A stretch of DNA of 64,000 nt from contig JACCGJ010010144.1 of the NCBI GenBank assembly GCA_013407085.1, positions 1 to 64,000 of the forward strand, read 5' to 3'. Origin of the DNA: Atriophallophorus winterbourni. Lineage: Eukaryota; Platyhelminthes; Trematoda; Plagiorchiida; Microphallidae. The notes under the pieces are model-generated. The model was not told the DNA's origin. It worked only from the letters and a program-made list of their open reading frames with translations, and did not search any database. Within the stretch, counting starts at the first letter, position 1; every line of letters begins with the position of its first letter. Shown here in pieces: positions 25,205-37,242 of the stretch. Made by a program: the position numbers and the translations under genes.

Positions 25205-25390
25205 AGTATTATTTTTCAATTTTCCGCAAGTTTCTGGAAAACATCTTCAATAAAGTAGGGGATTTATGTCATCGCTGGCAAATCATATCCACATTCTTAT
25301 TCTTATTCTTATTTTTCAATTTTGCGTAAGTTTCTCAAGAACTTTTTTTTACTAAAGTAGAGGATATATGGCATCGCTGAAAAATTAGCT
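25205..25390. repeat. Tandem duplication, two ~100-bp units
   Basis: TTATTTTTCAATTTTCCGC, AGTTTCT, AAAGTAG.GGAT.TATG and CATCGCTG occur in the same order at 25210-25285 and again at 25310-25385, separated by a short (CTTATT)n run. Local duplication in non-coding DNA. Confidence 0.75.
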
Positions 25391-25769
25391 ACATGCAGCA
25401 TATAAACCTGAACAAAAATTGTGAGAATTGAGTGGCACAAAGATTTGCAATACACACGATTAAAATTAGCGTAGTTTCATCGCACAAGCTTGTGTAACCA
25501 CCAGCATGATGTATGCATATAATCCAGCAGAACAGAACTTAACTACAGTTAACTCAGAGGTCAAAATCTTATCTAGTGTGTACGATTATTTAGATTCTTT
25601 GCGTGGTCTACTGCTGCTGTAGTCATTATGTTGGTGGAAAAGAGGTGCCATCCGATGTCCTCAATTTTATAGAAAAAGTATTTTTCAAATTTATTATATG
25701 CAAAGTCGTTGAAAAAGATTGGTGAAGGAAATAAATAAGATTTCACGCAACATTGAAATAAAATTATCC

Positions 25770-25850
25770 TCTTCCCTGATGAGAACAATCATCCAAAAGC
25801 CGGTTGTGGAGTGTAAGCACCACATACCAGAATAAATTGTCGTTTATGTA
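25770..25850 (+). repeat. Hammerhead-repeat family B remnant
   Basis: CTGATGA at 25776-25782 followed by AAAAGCCGGTTGTGG, GTGTAAG and AGCACCACAT, matching the 3' half of family B. The GAA core element reads AAA, so it is inactive. Confidence 0.5.
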
Positions 25851-26730
25851 ATGAAAGTTCGCCACACCAAGTGGCAACGTCTGATTTGGTTGCTTGTTCA
25901 CAATTTTTGTATCTTATTCCCAAATTTCAGATTTGAATTTTCACAATGCCATCTAAACCATATTTAACATGTAAATATTGTATTGCAAGTCAATGTTGGA
26001 AGCAAGCCTAGAAATCGCCTCACTCGCAATTTTTAACACTTTAGCTTTAATTTTATAGGTAAATCTCTTAAATTGATAATCTCCTCAAACTGTGTGTACC
26101 GGTTGACACTCTGTTGTGATATGTCGAACCAAAGGCTTACATTCGGTCACTTACTACGTTGGGTTTTTTTGACCAATGTTGATGAATTGCATACAGAACT
26201 TTGCTGAAATCATAAACATGCTTTTGTTTCCAAACACGTTTCCACTCAAACATTACCCATGCAAATTTTCCGAAACCTGTATTCTCGCTCACTTGTGATG
26301 CTCGTCAACTGTAATACCACGATTTGCTCTCACCTAGATTCTTGTTTATTGCTGTTAAACAAGCGGAAAGAGTGGTGTTAGACAAGCCTTTCCGAAACAC
26401 GCTTGAAACATAGAGCCACTGTAAATTCTTAAGCAAATGCATTAACGGAACTCAATATTTTGGCTAAGTTTGAACTCATTTGTGCTAGATTCTAGTTTCA
26501 CGGTACCGAACCAAGCACTAATCAACAAATTATACTACGAGATAACAGCCAGAGATTGCCAACCAATTTAAATTGTACATTACCTGGATGGTCAATATAA
26601 TTCATATAGGTGAACTTATAAGTCAAATTATAAATACTCATTGAACAAACACAGAAATAATTTCTTCTGCTAGAATCATCTATTTCGGTAACTTACGTTC
26701 AACTTTCCTGAATATTATCAATATTAACGC
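25851..26730. other. Probable intron, nothing else seen
   Basis: No coding, RNA or repeat feature recognised. Confidence 0.4.
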
Positions 26731-26797
26731 ATCAAAAGATACAATTATTCTAGTAAAAATTCACATCATTTTAACTAGAATAATTGTATCTTTTGAT
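26731..26797. repeat. Short perfect inverted repeat
   Basis: Arms 26731-26754 and 26774-26797 (ATCAAAAGATACAATTATTC and its complement) flank a spacer of about 19 bp. A TA run follows to about 26820. Could form a hairpin. It may be a small inverted-repeat transposon remnant. Confidence 0.75.
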
Positions 26798-26820
26798 ATA
26801 TATATATATATTCTATATAT

Positions 26821-28242
26821 TACAAGTGTAATTTTTATGAACAAAATTATATTATCATTGAACAATATTCAAAAGTGCAGCAAATATCTTTTGCCCCGAC
26901 AGCTACGCAAATTAAAACCGATTTGAGCATGATACCTGAATTAAAAACAAGTGAGTGTTTAGAAGCACAGTGTATTAAACCCAAAAGCACAGTTTTGTTA
27001 AATAATTTATAGCACATATAGCAACTGAATTCGCAAATATCCTACGTCGATGGAGTGATCGTTAGTGCATTAGAATGTTCATTGGTAATCTGGTAAAACC
27101 TTTGTTATGGCGTTGACACAAATATCATCAATAACCGTTTGAACTGACTTTGTAACAATTTAATTTCGTAAAAGTCAGAAGCATTCGACGAAAACCAACT
27201 ACCTTTCTTAAACTATAATTTATTTACCATGAATTTTCTATCTTATGACACACGATAATTTCATCAAATCAACATGAAACCGAATAGCGATCATGAACGA
27301 CATCGACAAAAACACGTGTTCCTCGTTCTGTGTATTGACAACCTTGTCAAGTAAACCCAATGTAAGATTCAAAATTTAATGAAGTGTGTTTACAAAAAGC
27401 ACATGGCTTCACAATTACGTTAGCATAGTAAACTTCGTTCACGAAAAAGGAATAACAAATCATCATCTAATGACACGTAGAATACTTACCATTCGTTTAT
27501 ACACTGGTGTCTTCAAATCATTATGAAACAAATGCGTGTCTAAATTGAACGTTACGATGCTAGGAGGTTTAACGATAGTTTCGAAGAAAACATTTCAGGG
27601 TTAACAGAGACGTGCAGAATGAAAATATCGGTGACAGCTAATACGGGAATTAAGAATTTGTAGTATCGCTGAGTGGCTGTGCGTATGGTGAAATAAATGT
27701 TTTGTAGGATGATGTTTATTATATATTTTGGATGTCATTATCACATCACACTGAAGGCATCTTTGAATGGTGGTGTGGAGTCTCAGTTATTTCAACCAAA
27801 CACTTACGAGTTTGGTTGAACGGTAGAATATTGTATTAGGCATTTGTATATCCATTGTAAATAATGAGTCCAAGCATGCGATTTATGCCCACGGTTGGGA
27901 TGATTTAGGTTTTCATGGCTGTGGACAACGTTCCAGGCGAGAAGGCCTTGATAATCCGTCGCAGCATACATATAAGGATGGAGGCACGCTTTTAGGTGAC
28001 GCCACAGCACGCGCTGTTTTATAGCCGGACACATGAACTACCTATCGATGGTTGCATGACAGCCTGGTTGGTTGAGTTGAGACTTGAGGCAGCAGTTGAT
28101 TTACTACAGGTCACTTTCGCACAAAAATCGGCAACAATTATGCATTTGATTTCGAAAACGAATTTTTAACAATAATATCAAAGGCACATGTCAAAGAACT
28201 GGAATATTCACAGGTAACTTTTCGTTTTTCATATATAGAAAA
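26821..28242. other. Probable intron, nothing else seen
   Basis: No feature recognised. One - strand open frame near 27804-28034 lacks splice or domain support. Confidence 0.4.
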
Positions 28243-28288
28243 ATAGATAGATAGATAGATAGATAGATATATAGAAAGATAGATAGAT
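28243..28288. repeat. (GATA)n microsatellite
   Basis: About ten GATA units with a few substitutions, about 40 bp upstream of the exon at 28330. Confidence 0.9.
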
Positions 28289-28329
28289 TTTGATTAACGA
28301 ATAACAAATAATTTTTGCTTTGCGTTCAG

Positions 28330-28421
28330 TTTTTAATTATTACACGTTGATGCCGAAAGACGATAAGAATTACGACGATATTGGACAAGAACATACTGAT
28401 AGCGCAACATTGAGACACTTG
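28330..28421 (+). CDS. Host exon (chain exon 4), unknown protein
   Basis: Acceptor TTTTTGCTTTGCGTTCAG|, donor CACTTG|GTAAGC, both strong. 92 nt, phase 1 start, phase 0 end. It encodes an acidic peptide with YYTLMPKDDKNYDDIGQEH. Phase joins exactly to 23690-23861 on the left and 31248-31479 on the right. The 3' end of an RTE element begins only about 10 bp beyond the donor, so the intron was invaded right next to the exon. Confidence 0.6.
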
Positions 28422-28430
28422 GTAAGCATA

Positions 28431-30071
28431 TGTTGGCCAACATCGGTTGATATCGACCATGTATGTTCATCACAATTGCATAAATTTTCAATTTTTACAG
28501 CTTTTCGAATGACTAAACTGTCCGATTCGGGAGAAACAATTGCTCACGCATCGCTTGCAACGATCGGCAGAACTCAGTCGTTTGGCGTCAGTTGCACGCC
28601 TGTGGCGTGATCTGCATTCAGCAGCTAAGTACTCTATCTGCTCCTTCCCAGGTTGCAGAACACTCATTACACAATGCTTCTAATGTGAGAGGTCCATAGC
28701 AAATTCTTTCTAGCTGGCGGTTTCAATGCCAAGAGCTTTTATATATCTTTTACAAACGTCCTTGTACCGCAATGTACCGCCCAATGTTCGACTTCTTGTG
28801 CGCAACTCACCATCGAATAGATCTTTCGGAATAAGACGTGGCCAAGCCACCACAGGCGGCGCTGTCATAGTTAGGTGAAAATTATCTTTAGACCAGCTTT
28901 TGAATGCACTTCAGCATTAGTCACTTTTCCATACACGATATGTTCAAGATACGACAGATTCTTCGTAGATGGAAAGCATTCAGCTGCTGTTCGTGCCTTG
29001 CGTCGGTTGCTGACGTAGTCGAATGCCTTAGTTAAATCAATAAAAACAGCGTGTAATGGCATACGCTGTTCCCGACACTTTTCTTGAAGTTGTCTCAGGG
29101 AGAAGAACATGTCAACGGTTGATCTTCCTTTGCGGAAGCCACATTGAGATTCGAAGTAAATTCTATCAGCTAAAACTTGCAGCCGGATCTGTGAGACTTT
29201 AGCAAACAATTTCCCTACAACATTCAAGAGGGAGATTCCTCTGTAATTGTTGCAGTCGCCTCGGTCACCCTTATTCTTAAATAGCGTGATGATCTTTGTG
29301 TCTCGCTTCTCTTGTGGGACACCCCCCTCCTGCCAGCACTGAAGAAGCAAATGGTGAAGAGGCTGTAATAATGCTGCTCTACCGCATTTGATGAGCTCAA
29401 GTGGAATTCCGTCGTCACCAGGGGCCTTCCCATTCGCTAAGCGGTCGATTGCCTTGTTGAGCTCATCAAGAGTAGGAGGGTATCTAGATATTCAATGGTC
29501 GGCAACCGTTCGACATTTTCAAGTGCATGCGGTAGAACCGTACTGTCCCTAGAGTAGAAGGAGGAGAAGTGCTCTACCCATCTTTCCATCTGTTGAGTTT
29601 TGTCGACAATCGGCTAACCAGATAAAGACTTAATGGGAGCCGTTTTAAGTTTGTTTGGGCCAATGGCTCTCTTGATCTCATCATACATACCGTGAAAATT
29701 GCCGGTATCCGCAGTTTTTTGGATATTGAGGCTAACTTCAGTCCAATTGTCGTTTGCACAACGCCTTGCAGTCTGTTGGACCTTATTTCTAGCTTCTCTT
29801 AGAAGACGTAAGTTTTCATCTGTTGGCCTACCTTTGAACCTCAAGAATGCTGAGCGTTTCTCATCCAGTACAGCAGTCATCTCAGAAGCGTTTGCTTCGA
29901 ACCAGTCGCTCATTCGAGCTTTCTTCGGACCGAAAGTGGAAAGTGCGATTAGGCATATGCAGCTTTTTATCAATTCTCAGTTTTCTGAAGCAGATTCAAG
30001 TGGGGTTGTCTTGTTGAACTCGTCCGTGAAGGCTGTTGCGAATCCCGCAGTTAGATTAGGTTCGCACATGC
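28431..30071 (-). pseudogene. RTE-like copy with internal deletion
   Basis: 3' terminus at 28431, the same family as 17165-21145. RT blocks GVPQEKRDTKIITLFKNKGD, NNYRGISLLNVVGKLF and FIDLTKAFDYV are intact in one frame (29350-28871), better preserved than in the larger copy. The sequence then jumps: near 28995-29005 the region holding FADD is missing and the frame runs into the C-terminal part (CFPSTKNLSYLEHI). The linker and endonuclease-proximal part reach 30071. About 650 bp appear deleted relative to 17760-18418. Confidence 0.75.
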
Positions 30072-30790
30072 GAGCCGGATCTGTAAGACTTTAGAAAACA
30101 ATTTGCCTGGAACATTCAGAAGGGAGATTCCTCTGTAATTGTTGCAGTCGTTTTTATCACCCGTATTCTTAAATAGAGTTATGAACTGTGTGTCTCGTAT
30201 CTCTTGTCAGACACACTCCTCCTGCTAGCACTGAATGAGCAAATGGTGGAGAGGTTGTAATAATGCTGTTCTACAGCACTTTATGAGGTCAGGTGGAATT
30301 TCGTCGTCACCAGGGGCCTTTCTGTTTGCTAAGCGGTCGATTGCCCATTGAGCTCATCAACAGTTGTGGGGTATCTAGTTATTCAATGGTTGGAAACCGC
30401 TGGAAATTTTCAAGTACATGCGGTAAAATTTTACCTTCCTTATAGTAGAGAGAAGAGAAGTGCTCTACTCATCTTTTCATCGGTTGAGTTTGGTCAACAA
30501 CCGGATTATCAGATATAGACCTAATTGGAAGCGTTCTAAGTTTTTTGTGCCAATGGCTCTCTTGATCCCATCATACATACCGTGAAAATTTTTAGTATCG
30601 CAGCGTTTTGGATACGGCGTCTCATTTCAGTCTAATAGTCATCTGCACATCGTCTGGCAGTCTGTTGGACCTTATTTCCAGCTGCTCCTAGATGTCGTGA
30701 ATTTCCATCTGTTGCATAACTTTGAAATTCAAGGATGCTGACTTTTTCACATCTAAAACAGCAGTCATATTTGAAGCTTTCGCATCTTAG
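30072..30790 (-). pseudogene. Second RTE-like fragment, head-to-tail
   Basis: At 30072 the sequence restarts in the RT region (GCCGGATCTGTAAGACTTTA equals 29186 onward of the preceding copy) and again runs through the linker to about 30790. It is more decayed than its neighbour. The join sits where the two sequences share only a few bases, so it looks like a recombination or template-switch junction rather than a fresh insertion. Confidence 0.7.
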
Positions 30791-31247
30791 CAAAGAATCA
30801 CTATAGTCAAATGCAGAACACAACACTGATTCCATTTGAATAAGATTGAAAATGCTAACATAAAAGAACTGTAAATTTACTGATTATTTGTGTTGAACAT
30901 AGTACAGAATGATTCGTGGTGGCACATCTTCATTTCTCGAGGATATTTTCTTTTTGTTACATAATACAATTCGCCAGTCAAATTTAATGTATAACCTATG
31001 ATTAACTAACTTTGCTACGTTTACACAAGCTTTATTCGCGCGTACAGGATCGTTTAGGCGGAAGTCATATTAGACTGAACTGGAAGCTGTTCAGTATCTA
31101 TGGTCGAAATTTTAAACAGACGACATCACACAATACGGTAACTGTTGGGTAGAAGTTTGATAAACAATACTAAATTTTTATCAAATTCTTTAGGGATGGT
31201 TTGATGTGAATATTCTGAATATAAGACATCTGTTTTCATTAATATAG

Positions 31248-31479
31248 GACCGATTGACAAACCTGTTTAATACAAACGGAAAGGTTTGCGGTGTTCAGTT
31301 GAACAAATATGTGAGGTCGAAAGGCAATATGTATATGAATGCAACGGTCACAATGAAAATGAAGTATGCTTTCAATATGCGCAACTACCATGAAAATTGG
31401 TCCCTCAATGCATTACCAATGATGAGTAACGATGTCCACAAGAATGCGATCTTTGAGTATGCACTTTATCCAAACGGAT
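31248..31479 (+). CDS. Host exon (chain exon 5), unknown protein
   Basis: Acceptor TTTTCATTAATATAG|GAC and a consensus donor GGAT|GTAAGT. 232 nt, phase 0 start, phase 1 end, no stop in frame. The peptide alternates polar and hydrophobic residues (KGNMYMNATVTMKMKYAFN, then NAIFEYALYPNG), suggesting beta structure. Phase matches 28330-28421 upstream and 41282-41416 downstream. Possibly a relative of the domain in 12560-12816. Confidence 0.6.
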
Positions 31480-31799
31480 GTAAGTTAAAACAACGGTATT
31501 TCATATATCCTCTTAAAATAATTCGGTGAGGAATATTTCCACTGTAATATTTCCGCAAATTACAAATTATAATGCATAGTCTGTAAACAAATTGTGCTTA
31601 TATGCCGACGTTGATAAGTTTGGTAAGACCAATCTGTTCAATCACGCTTGCCTTAACACATGTAGATGGGGTTAATCTCATGTTCAACAGCAGACAGCAA
31701 TACTGCTTTGCATGAATTTCTACGGGATATCTTTTATAAAAATACATGCAGATGAACACTTTGTTCTTGATCATAAGTCTAAACACTTTATACATTTAA
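31480..31799. other. Probable intron, nothing else seen
   Basis: Around 31640-31700 a short stretch may be an opposite-strand scrap of family A, too weak to assign. Confidence 0.35.
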
Positions 31800-31960
31800 A
31801 TAGACTCGTGTGATTGAGAATGCAGGTTGTACCAACTCCATCAAACAGTGTCATACGAGCGCAACTCGTTTACCAATCTTTCACTGTTCTAATCACATGC
31901 GGATCATAATCTTACTGACCCTAATTGATCAGTGCAAACTGCACGAAACCGGTCGTGAGT
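31800..31960 (+). repeat. Hammerhead-repeat family A copy
   Basis: Order as in the reverse complement of 45780-45960: GGTTGTACCAA, AACAGTG, GAGCGCAACT, CACATGCGGATC, then a ribozyme-like end. Stem II GTGC/GCAC (31932-31935 with 31941-31944), GAA (31945-31947), short stem III and triplet GTC (to 31954) are intact. The first core box reads TTGATCA instead of CTGATGA, so two essential positions are changed and it is probably inactive. Confidence 0.65.
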
Positions 31961-32561
31961 TGTGTTTGATGGAACTAGAGGTAAATCAGAATTTTTGTAA
32001 AGTCTGTAAAAGTCTCAAAAGTCTTTCGCTTAAAATACACAAAAATATGTTGAGCGAAATTAAACCTAACGCTATTGTTTTTCGTGTGTAATTGAAACCA
32101 ATGGTTGCAATAGCTTTGTACGTCGAGTTTTATAACAATCTACTTATTCTGCGAATTTTTGAGGTTCGTGCAAACTAAACATGGAAGAAGGTATTTTGTT
32201 GGCGGCTCAATTAGCGCTAGTAGAAACACAAAATATAACTTGATGCAAATGATGGCTCTGCAGTAGTGACTACGCTAAATGTTTCGAATTAACGTGATTA
32301 ACATTTAAGGTAATTCAGAGCACCGGTTACTGATGAGGAGTCTCGAAATACGAACGGTCACATCGAAATTGATGAGAATTGTTATTATCTAGTTGTTTTA
32401 ATATTATATCTATCAAAAGAACTAGAATGCATCAAGTATCTAAAAGATAAATCGATTTCGATCGTTTTATTTTTCGCCACCAAGATATCAGTTTCTCTGA
32501 ATTTTCGCATTTATCTAAAGGAAGAAAATCATAAAATTCACAACATATTCGACTACTATTG
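31961..32561. other. Probable intron, nothing else seen
   Basis: No feature recognised. Confidence 0.4.
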
Positions 32562-32690
32562 TTGTTGTTGGCCTCCTTCGATCGATGTCGACCATGGATT
32601 TACAATTTTGTCATGATCCAAACCTTTTAAAATGACGAAACAGTCCGATTCGGGAGTAACATTCTCTCTCTCTGATATCAGACTAAATAT
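32562..32690 (-). repeat. RTE-like 3' end, severely truncated
   Basis: (TTG)n, GGCCTCCTTCGATCGATGTC, GACCATGGAT and AACAGTCCGATTCGGGAG match the 3' terminus at 17168-17280. Only about 130 bp of 3' sequence is present, as expected of a 5'-truncated insertion. Confidence 0.8.
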
Positions 32691-33352
32691 TCAACAAAAT
32701 GAAGGAAACATGAAAATAATTTGGTGTGGAATAACCTGGACTATAAATAGTCATGTTAAATTTAACCTAACCAAATAATGATTATTTTATATAAGTTAAA
32801 CATTTAAGCCCAAATAAATCTGAGACAAAAAAACATAAATTGTTGGTTAACTCAACATGTTTACGTTTCTGTCTTAGATTTGACAGGCTGGTTAAACCAT
32901 GATCTAGCTAACAGATCTCTCATCGAGAAAATCTATTGTCGTAAAAGAATTTTTACGCGACGTAGCAAACCGCATATGCCAAACCGTAATTTCATTGGAA
33001 TAATATAATGCGGTAATTTATTAGAAAAATGGACAAACCAAAAAAATTCGAGAAATTGAAATTTGCTATATTTAAAGTATGTATTCCTGCGGTGTCAAAC
33101 CTGCATGATAACACTTGAACACCTTATTTTACACTTGATCTAACATTATATTTTGTATCCATGCCTACAGCTCCTTTACCGGATACTGAAGGTAATTTTC
33201 GAATCATATATTTGGATGATTTCCATAGCTAAATATACGGTTTTGACTATCACAATGATGCGCATTCATTAAAAATGCGGTCAATCATACTACTCTGACA
33301 AGCTTCATGACATCATATTCATTTCATAGTAGATACTTATATATATTTTTGA
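32691..33352. other. Probable intron, nothing else seen
   Basis: No feature recognised. Confidence 0.4.
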
Positions 33353-33419
33353 ATTTTGGAATTACCAGCACGTACTAACATTATTTAGTCCTAATCCCTT
33401 CATGAAGTCTAATTCATAT

Positions 33420-33453
<34 letters not shown>

Positions 33454-33520
33454 ATATGAATTAAACTTCGTGAAGGGATTAAGACTAAATAATGTTCGTA
33501 TGTGCTGGTAATTCCAAAAT
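33353..33520. repeat. Long near-perfect palindrome with TA core
   Basis: Left arm 33353-33430 and right arm 33450-33520 are inverted copies of about 70 bp with a few mismatches (for example GCACGTACTAACATTATTTA against TAAATAATGTTCGTATGTGC). The centre is an (AT)n run. It could extrude as a hairpin. Either a foldback/MITE-type element or an inverted duplication grown from a TA microsatellite. Confidence 0.85.
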
Positions 33521-34219
33521 TAGTTTGCATATGCCAGTCTAGTTTCACTTGAAACAATTTTAAGTTCTTGGTGTTGAACGCATCTGCAGGAATCAAGTAA
33601 AAGTGACACGCACTAAGAAGCATCACTTTCATCACAATCAATAAACAAACCAGAGCTTTAGCATTTCAGCAAGTCAACATCAGAATAGCTAACATATGAA
33701 TTGAAAAATGTATTGATATTGTTAAATTGTTGAAGTAATTTCGCATCCCCATATTTTTAAACCAAGAATTAGGAAACCCAATCCCGGCTGAGTCAAATTA
33801 AGACACAATTTCAGAAAAAATTTCGGGCTCACTTGCTCAATATAAAGATACTCTCGGAAATAAGATGTGTTTGAATTCATGATGTTCAGCGTTGCGCGTC
33901 GTTGTTCAAATCCATGTGTTTATATGTGCTCATCAATTAAGGAAACGATCACGCGAAAATGATAGGTCATGGGCCTTTTTGTGTAAGGCTAACACATAGT
34001 ATCGTATGTACAGGTTATATTAGAAATTTTCTTTCTTATATCCATGAAGTAACTTTGATAACGCAAGAGGAAATTTTGCAATGAAATTGAGTTAAAATTC
34101 AACATGATAAGAATGTGGTCCACCGAAATTAAATTTCTAAAATATTTATGCCGTGGGAATTCCACTGTTCGGTACAATATTCTTTTGTCAATCACTAAAT
34201 ATTACTAATTTAATAACTA
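33521..34219. other. Probable intron, nothing else seen
   Basis: No feature recognised. Confidence 0.4.
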
Positions 34220-35645
34220 AGGTAGTCGCGCAACCATAGGAGGAGTGGATCACATATTCCTATTTTTTGAAGAAGCTAATGGTGATTGACTCTGTCAATA
34301 CGCTTTATAAATGTCTAATTGACAGGCGTGAATGCAAGCCCTTTTATCTAACTCCTTCGTTCAGTTGTCTAACGTTATAAAAAAATTCATTAGACAAGAG
34401 CAATGAGATCGAAATCCATGCTGCGCTAACGAAGTAAATTACTCAATTCAAAGTTTGTAAACATTCCTTCCGAGATTATATATTGCATGACCTTACCAAT
34501 AACGGGTAATAGTGTGACGGGACCATATTATGTAGCGCCAAATCGGAATCCGCCTTTGAAGATAGCTTTAATCACACCATACTTTCAATTTTTTATAACA
34601 CTACCTTGAGCAACAAATAAACAAACTCACTTGATAATGTGATGCCATCCGCAACTCCGGATTTTCTTGGTTTTAGTTTGAGCAATTGACTGGCAACCAT
34701 CTCAAGATTTATCGATTTTTCGCCCAATGTTGCGATTCCTGAGTGGACTGAATACCCATAAATTTCCACTAAAACCTTTAGCACGAGGGCTTCAGAGTAA
34801 TGAATCGTGAGAGCGTTTACGGTTTCTTCAGTTTTTCATCATTCTGGACGGCAAATCGTCTTGGTTTGACTTTTAATTTCGCGATCGTGATTTTGTATAT
34901 CAACGTAGGTTTGCGTTTCATTTTATTCAGCTGCATTAATTGGTGTGCTACATTATCCTCCGAATAAGTGAACTCAATTTGTTGCGCAACAAAGGGAAAT
35001 CTTGCCAAGAAGTAGAAGTTCTACTACGGACAACAAAACAAAGTTCAATATCGCATCTTTTAGGAAAGATATTTAAGTTCTCGTCAATCTTCAAATTCAG
35101 AAAATCAGCAAGTTCGTCCCATTGCGAGACGGAGCAAGCGACTGATGACTATTGGAAACATAGTCGAACACAAGCAGTGAATGGTTACTAACACCCAGCG
35201 GAATCTGAAATCCGATCGCTTCAACAAATGTTTTCCAGATGTTAACACCAAATAAAAGTGGGAGTATTGGTCACAACCACTTCGCCTAGTGCATTCTTGA
35301 ACCTATTTAGGATTGAATCTAGTACCTATCTAAATCTGTGTTCTATCGTATTTGTAGATTGAACGTTCCTGAGATAAAGGGTAGGCAGGTTAAAATCACC
35401 CATAAAAAGTATTGTTTCTTGCTCAGTGCGAACAATTTATTCAGAGATTCGTTATGTGATTCGGCAGATTAAAAAACCGATAAACCATACTAATAATGCT
35501 AGCATTACCAGATATCAGCGTTAAAGAACACCAAATTGTATCATTGATGGTGCAAACTGGGTTGTCTATTGGACGGCACTGGAGGCAAGTATAATAATAA
35601 AGAGCAACAGAAGCACCACGTCTATCTCTCGATCGTTCCTTATCA
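34220..35645 (-). pseudogene. CR1-like LINE ORF2 relic
   Basis: Leftward from 35645: endonuclease residues CTINDTIWCSLTLISGN and MVYR, a GDFN block read as G-stop-FNLP, then linker, LLKLKPRKSGVADGITLS (RT entry block), an NYRP-equivalent, and AQHGFRSH near 34430 with a KAFD-type block after it. Many stops and shifts. The palm catalytic box and everything downstream are absent, the copy ending at about 34220. Same subfamily as 6180-6610. Its 5' break abuts an (AT)n run. Confidence 0.7.
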
Positions 35646-35649
35646 AATT

Positions 35650-35672
35650 CATATATATATATATATATATAG
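35650..35672. repeat. (AT)n microsatellite
   Basis: Uninterrupted AT run at the 5' edge of the LINE relic. Confidence 0.85.
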
Positions 35673-37157
35673 TTTCGGGACACCATGTTTAGAACAATAA
35701 ACCGAGTAATATTTTTACTGTTCATGCCAAACCATTTAGCTGTTCATATTCGTTAGCTGCTTTTTTTCTTTTCAGCGATGTCTTTTTTTGTTTTCATTCC
35801 AACGACGTCCGGTACTGGCATCAACTTTTGCATCCATGTAAGAATTCTGGTTAATCTTTAATATAGTATCGCCAGTTCTATCAATCAACAATACTAAGGA
35901 CATTATCAATTTGCTTGTGGGCGCACACGCAACGAAACGTTTTATGTAAACTTTTTATACAGTTTGCATTCAAAAATTCATCACGGCAGATCCGACATTT
36001 CTGAGCATATTTATTAAAAGTATTTTTCACAGCATACTAAATTTACCATGCCTTCCGTCACCATACGGATTTTACCAACAAGTTCAAGGCATGTAAAGCT
36101 AAATTTGTAGTTTTGGTTGAAAAAAGACGACGCAAGAAATTATTTGTTTGTCAAAAAATCATATTTTAATTTAATATCGATGTTATGTGAGAATTCTGAA
36201 TGCGAGGATTTGAAGTAATTCAAATTACTTCAAAGTTTTAATGGTCCAAAATGCAAATGCTCAGGAGTAACCACAGATTAAAAATATAGGGAATTCATAA
36301 AAAAACACAAATGTTTCACCAATATGCAAATTGCAACTGAGCTGATGTGCTGCTTGTGACTCTTAAATTTTGTGCAATAACTAAATTAGTGTTAATAATC
36401 TTCAGGATTTTGTCTAGCCTTATTAATTCACTGAAAACCAACATCGTAATGAATAAGATTCAACATCACCGTATGGTTCGATTCAGTGATTTATCAAAAT
36501 ATTGGTTTTTTGTTGATACATATCGACCTACGAATTATACCCGTGAAGCCATGGTTGTGGCAATGTCTGAATAGGGTTCTTTGTTGTGTTCCACGTGTTT
36601 GTGTACATGATCATAATACAGATCGAGTGCGTAAACTTTCAGAATATCTACCGCAACATCTCAGAACACCGCATGTCATTTAATTTGCTGCATTACAATG
36701 TAGATACCCTTAGATAATGTTGTTGATCCACACACCAAAAGTTTTTAGTTATATGGGCAAACTTGTTGTAATATGTCAAGACCGCTGGTAATCTTCGATT
36801 TTGGCCAATTACAGCGTTTCATCAATTTAAATTGATAGGATGTCTATATAACGCCTTAAGATTTCTTTGCAGAAAATTTCATTCAGCTTCAAATTCAAGT
36901 TGTCCCAAATTTGATTTCGTTAGCGAAAATATTCAAGTTACGGTAATAGCTTCGCCATCAACGAACTGAATAGTACGCATACGACAGAGTTGTATGGACC
37001 TCCGCTTGTTGCGTTTAGTGGTATTATCGGGTACTATCAAGGTGAATTATGTAGTTGCAGTGGAAAAGGAAATCATTTGTCCATGTGAAAATCTTTGCAC
37101 CGATACAACTCAGTTCCGGCTTCAGAAGATGGCAGTGATTTTTCTAATCACATGCTT

Positions 37158-37160
<3 letters not shown>
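35673..37160. other. Probable intron; one unsupported ORF
   Basis: An open frame at 36403-36574 (MVRFSDLSKYWFFVDTYRP) follows a fair acceptor (AATCTTCAG|) but has no donor and a phase that does not fit its neighbours, so I do not call it an exon. Confidence 0.35.
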
Positions 37161-37205
<45 letters not shown>

Positions 37206-37242
37206 TACGATATATATATATATATTAGAATATATATATAAG
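37161..37242. repeat. (TA)n microsatellite, interrupted
   Basis: Two long TA runs separated by TTATATATTACG and a short third run. Confidence 0.9.

Noticed and set aside
28243..28288. GATA repeats and TA runs as possible CRISPR-like or regulatory arrays
   Set aside because: Plain microsatellites with no spacers or conserved flanks.
36403..36574. A + strand open segment after AATCTTCAG
   Set aside because: No usable donor, and its phase conflicts with the exons at 31248 and 41282.
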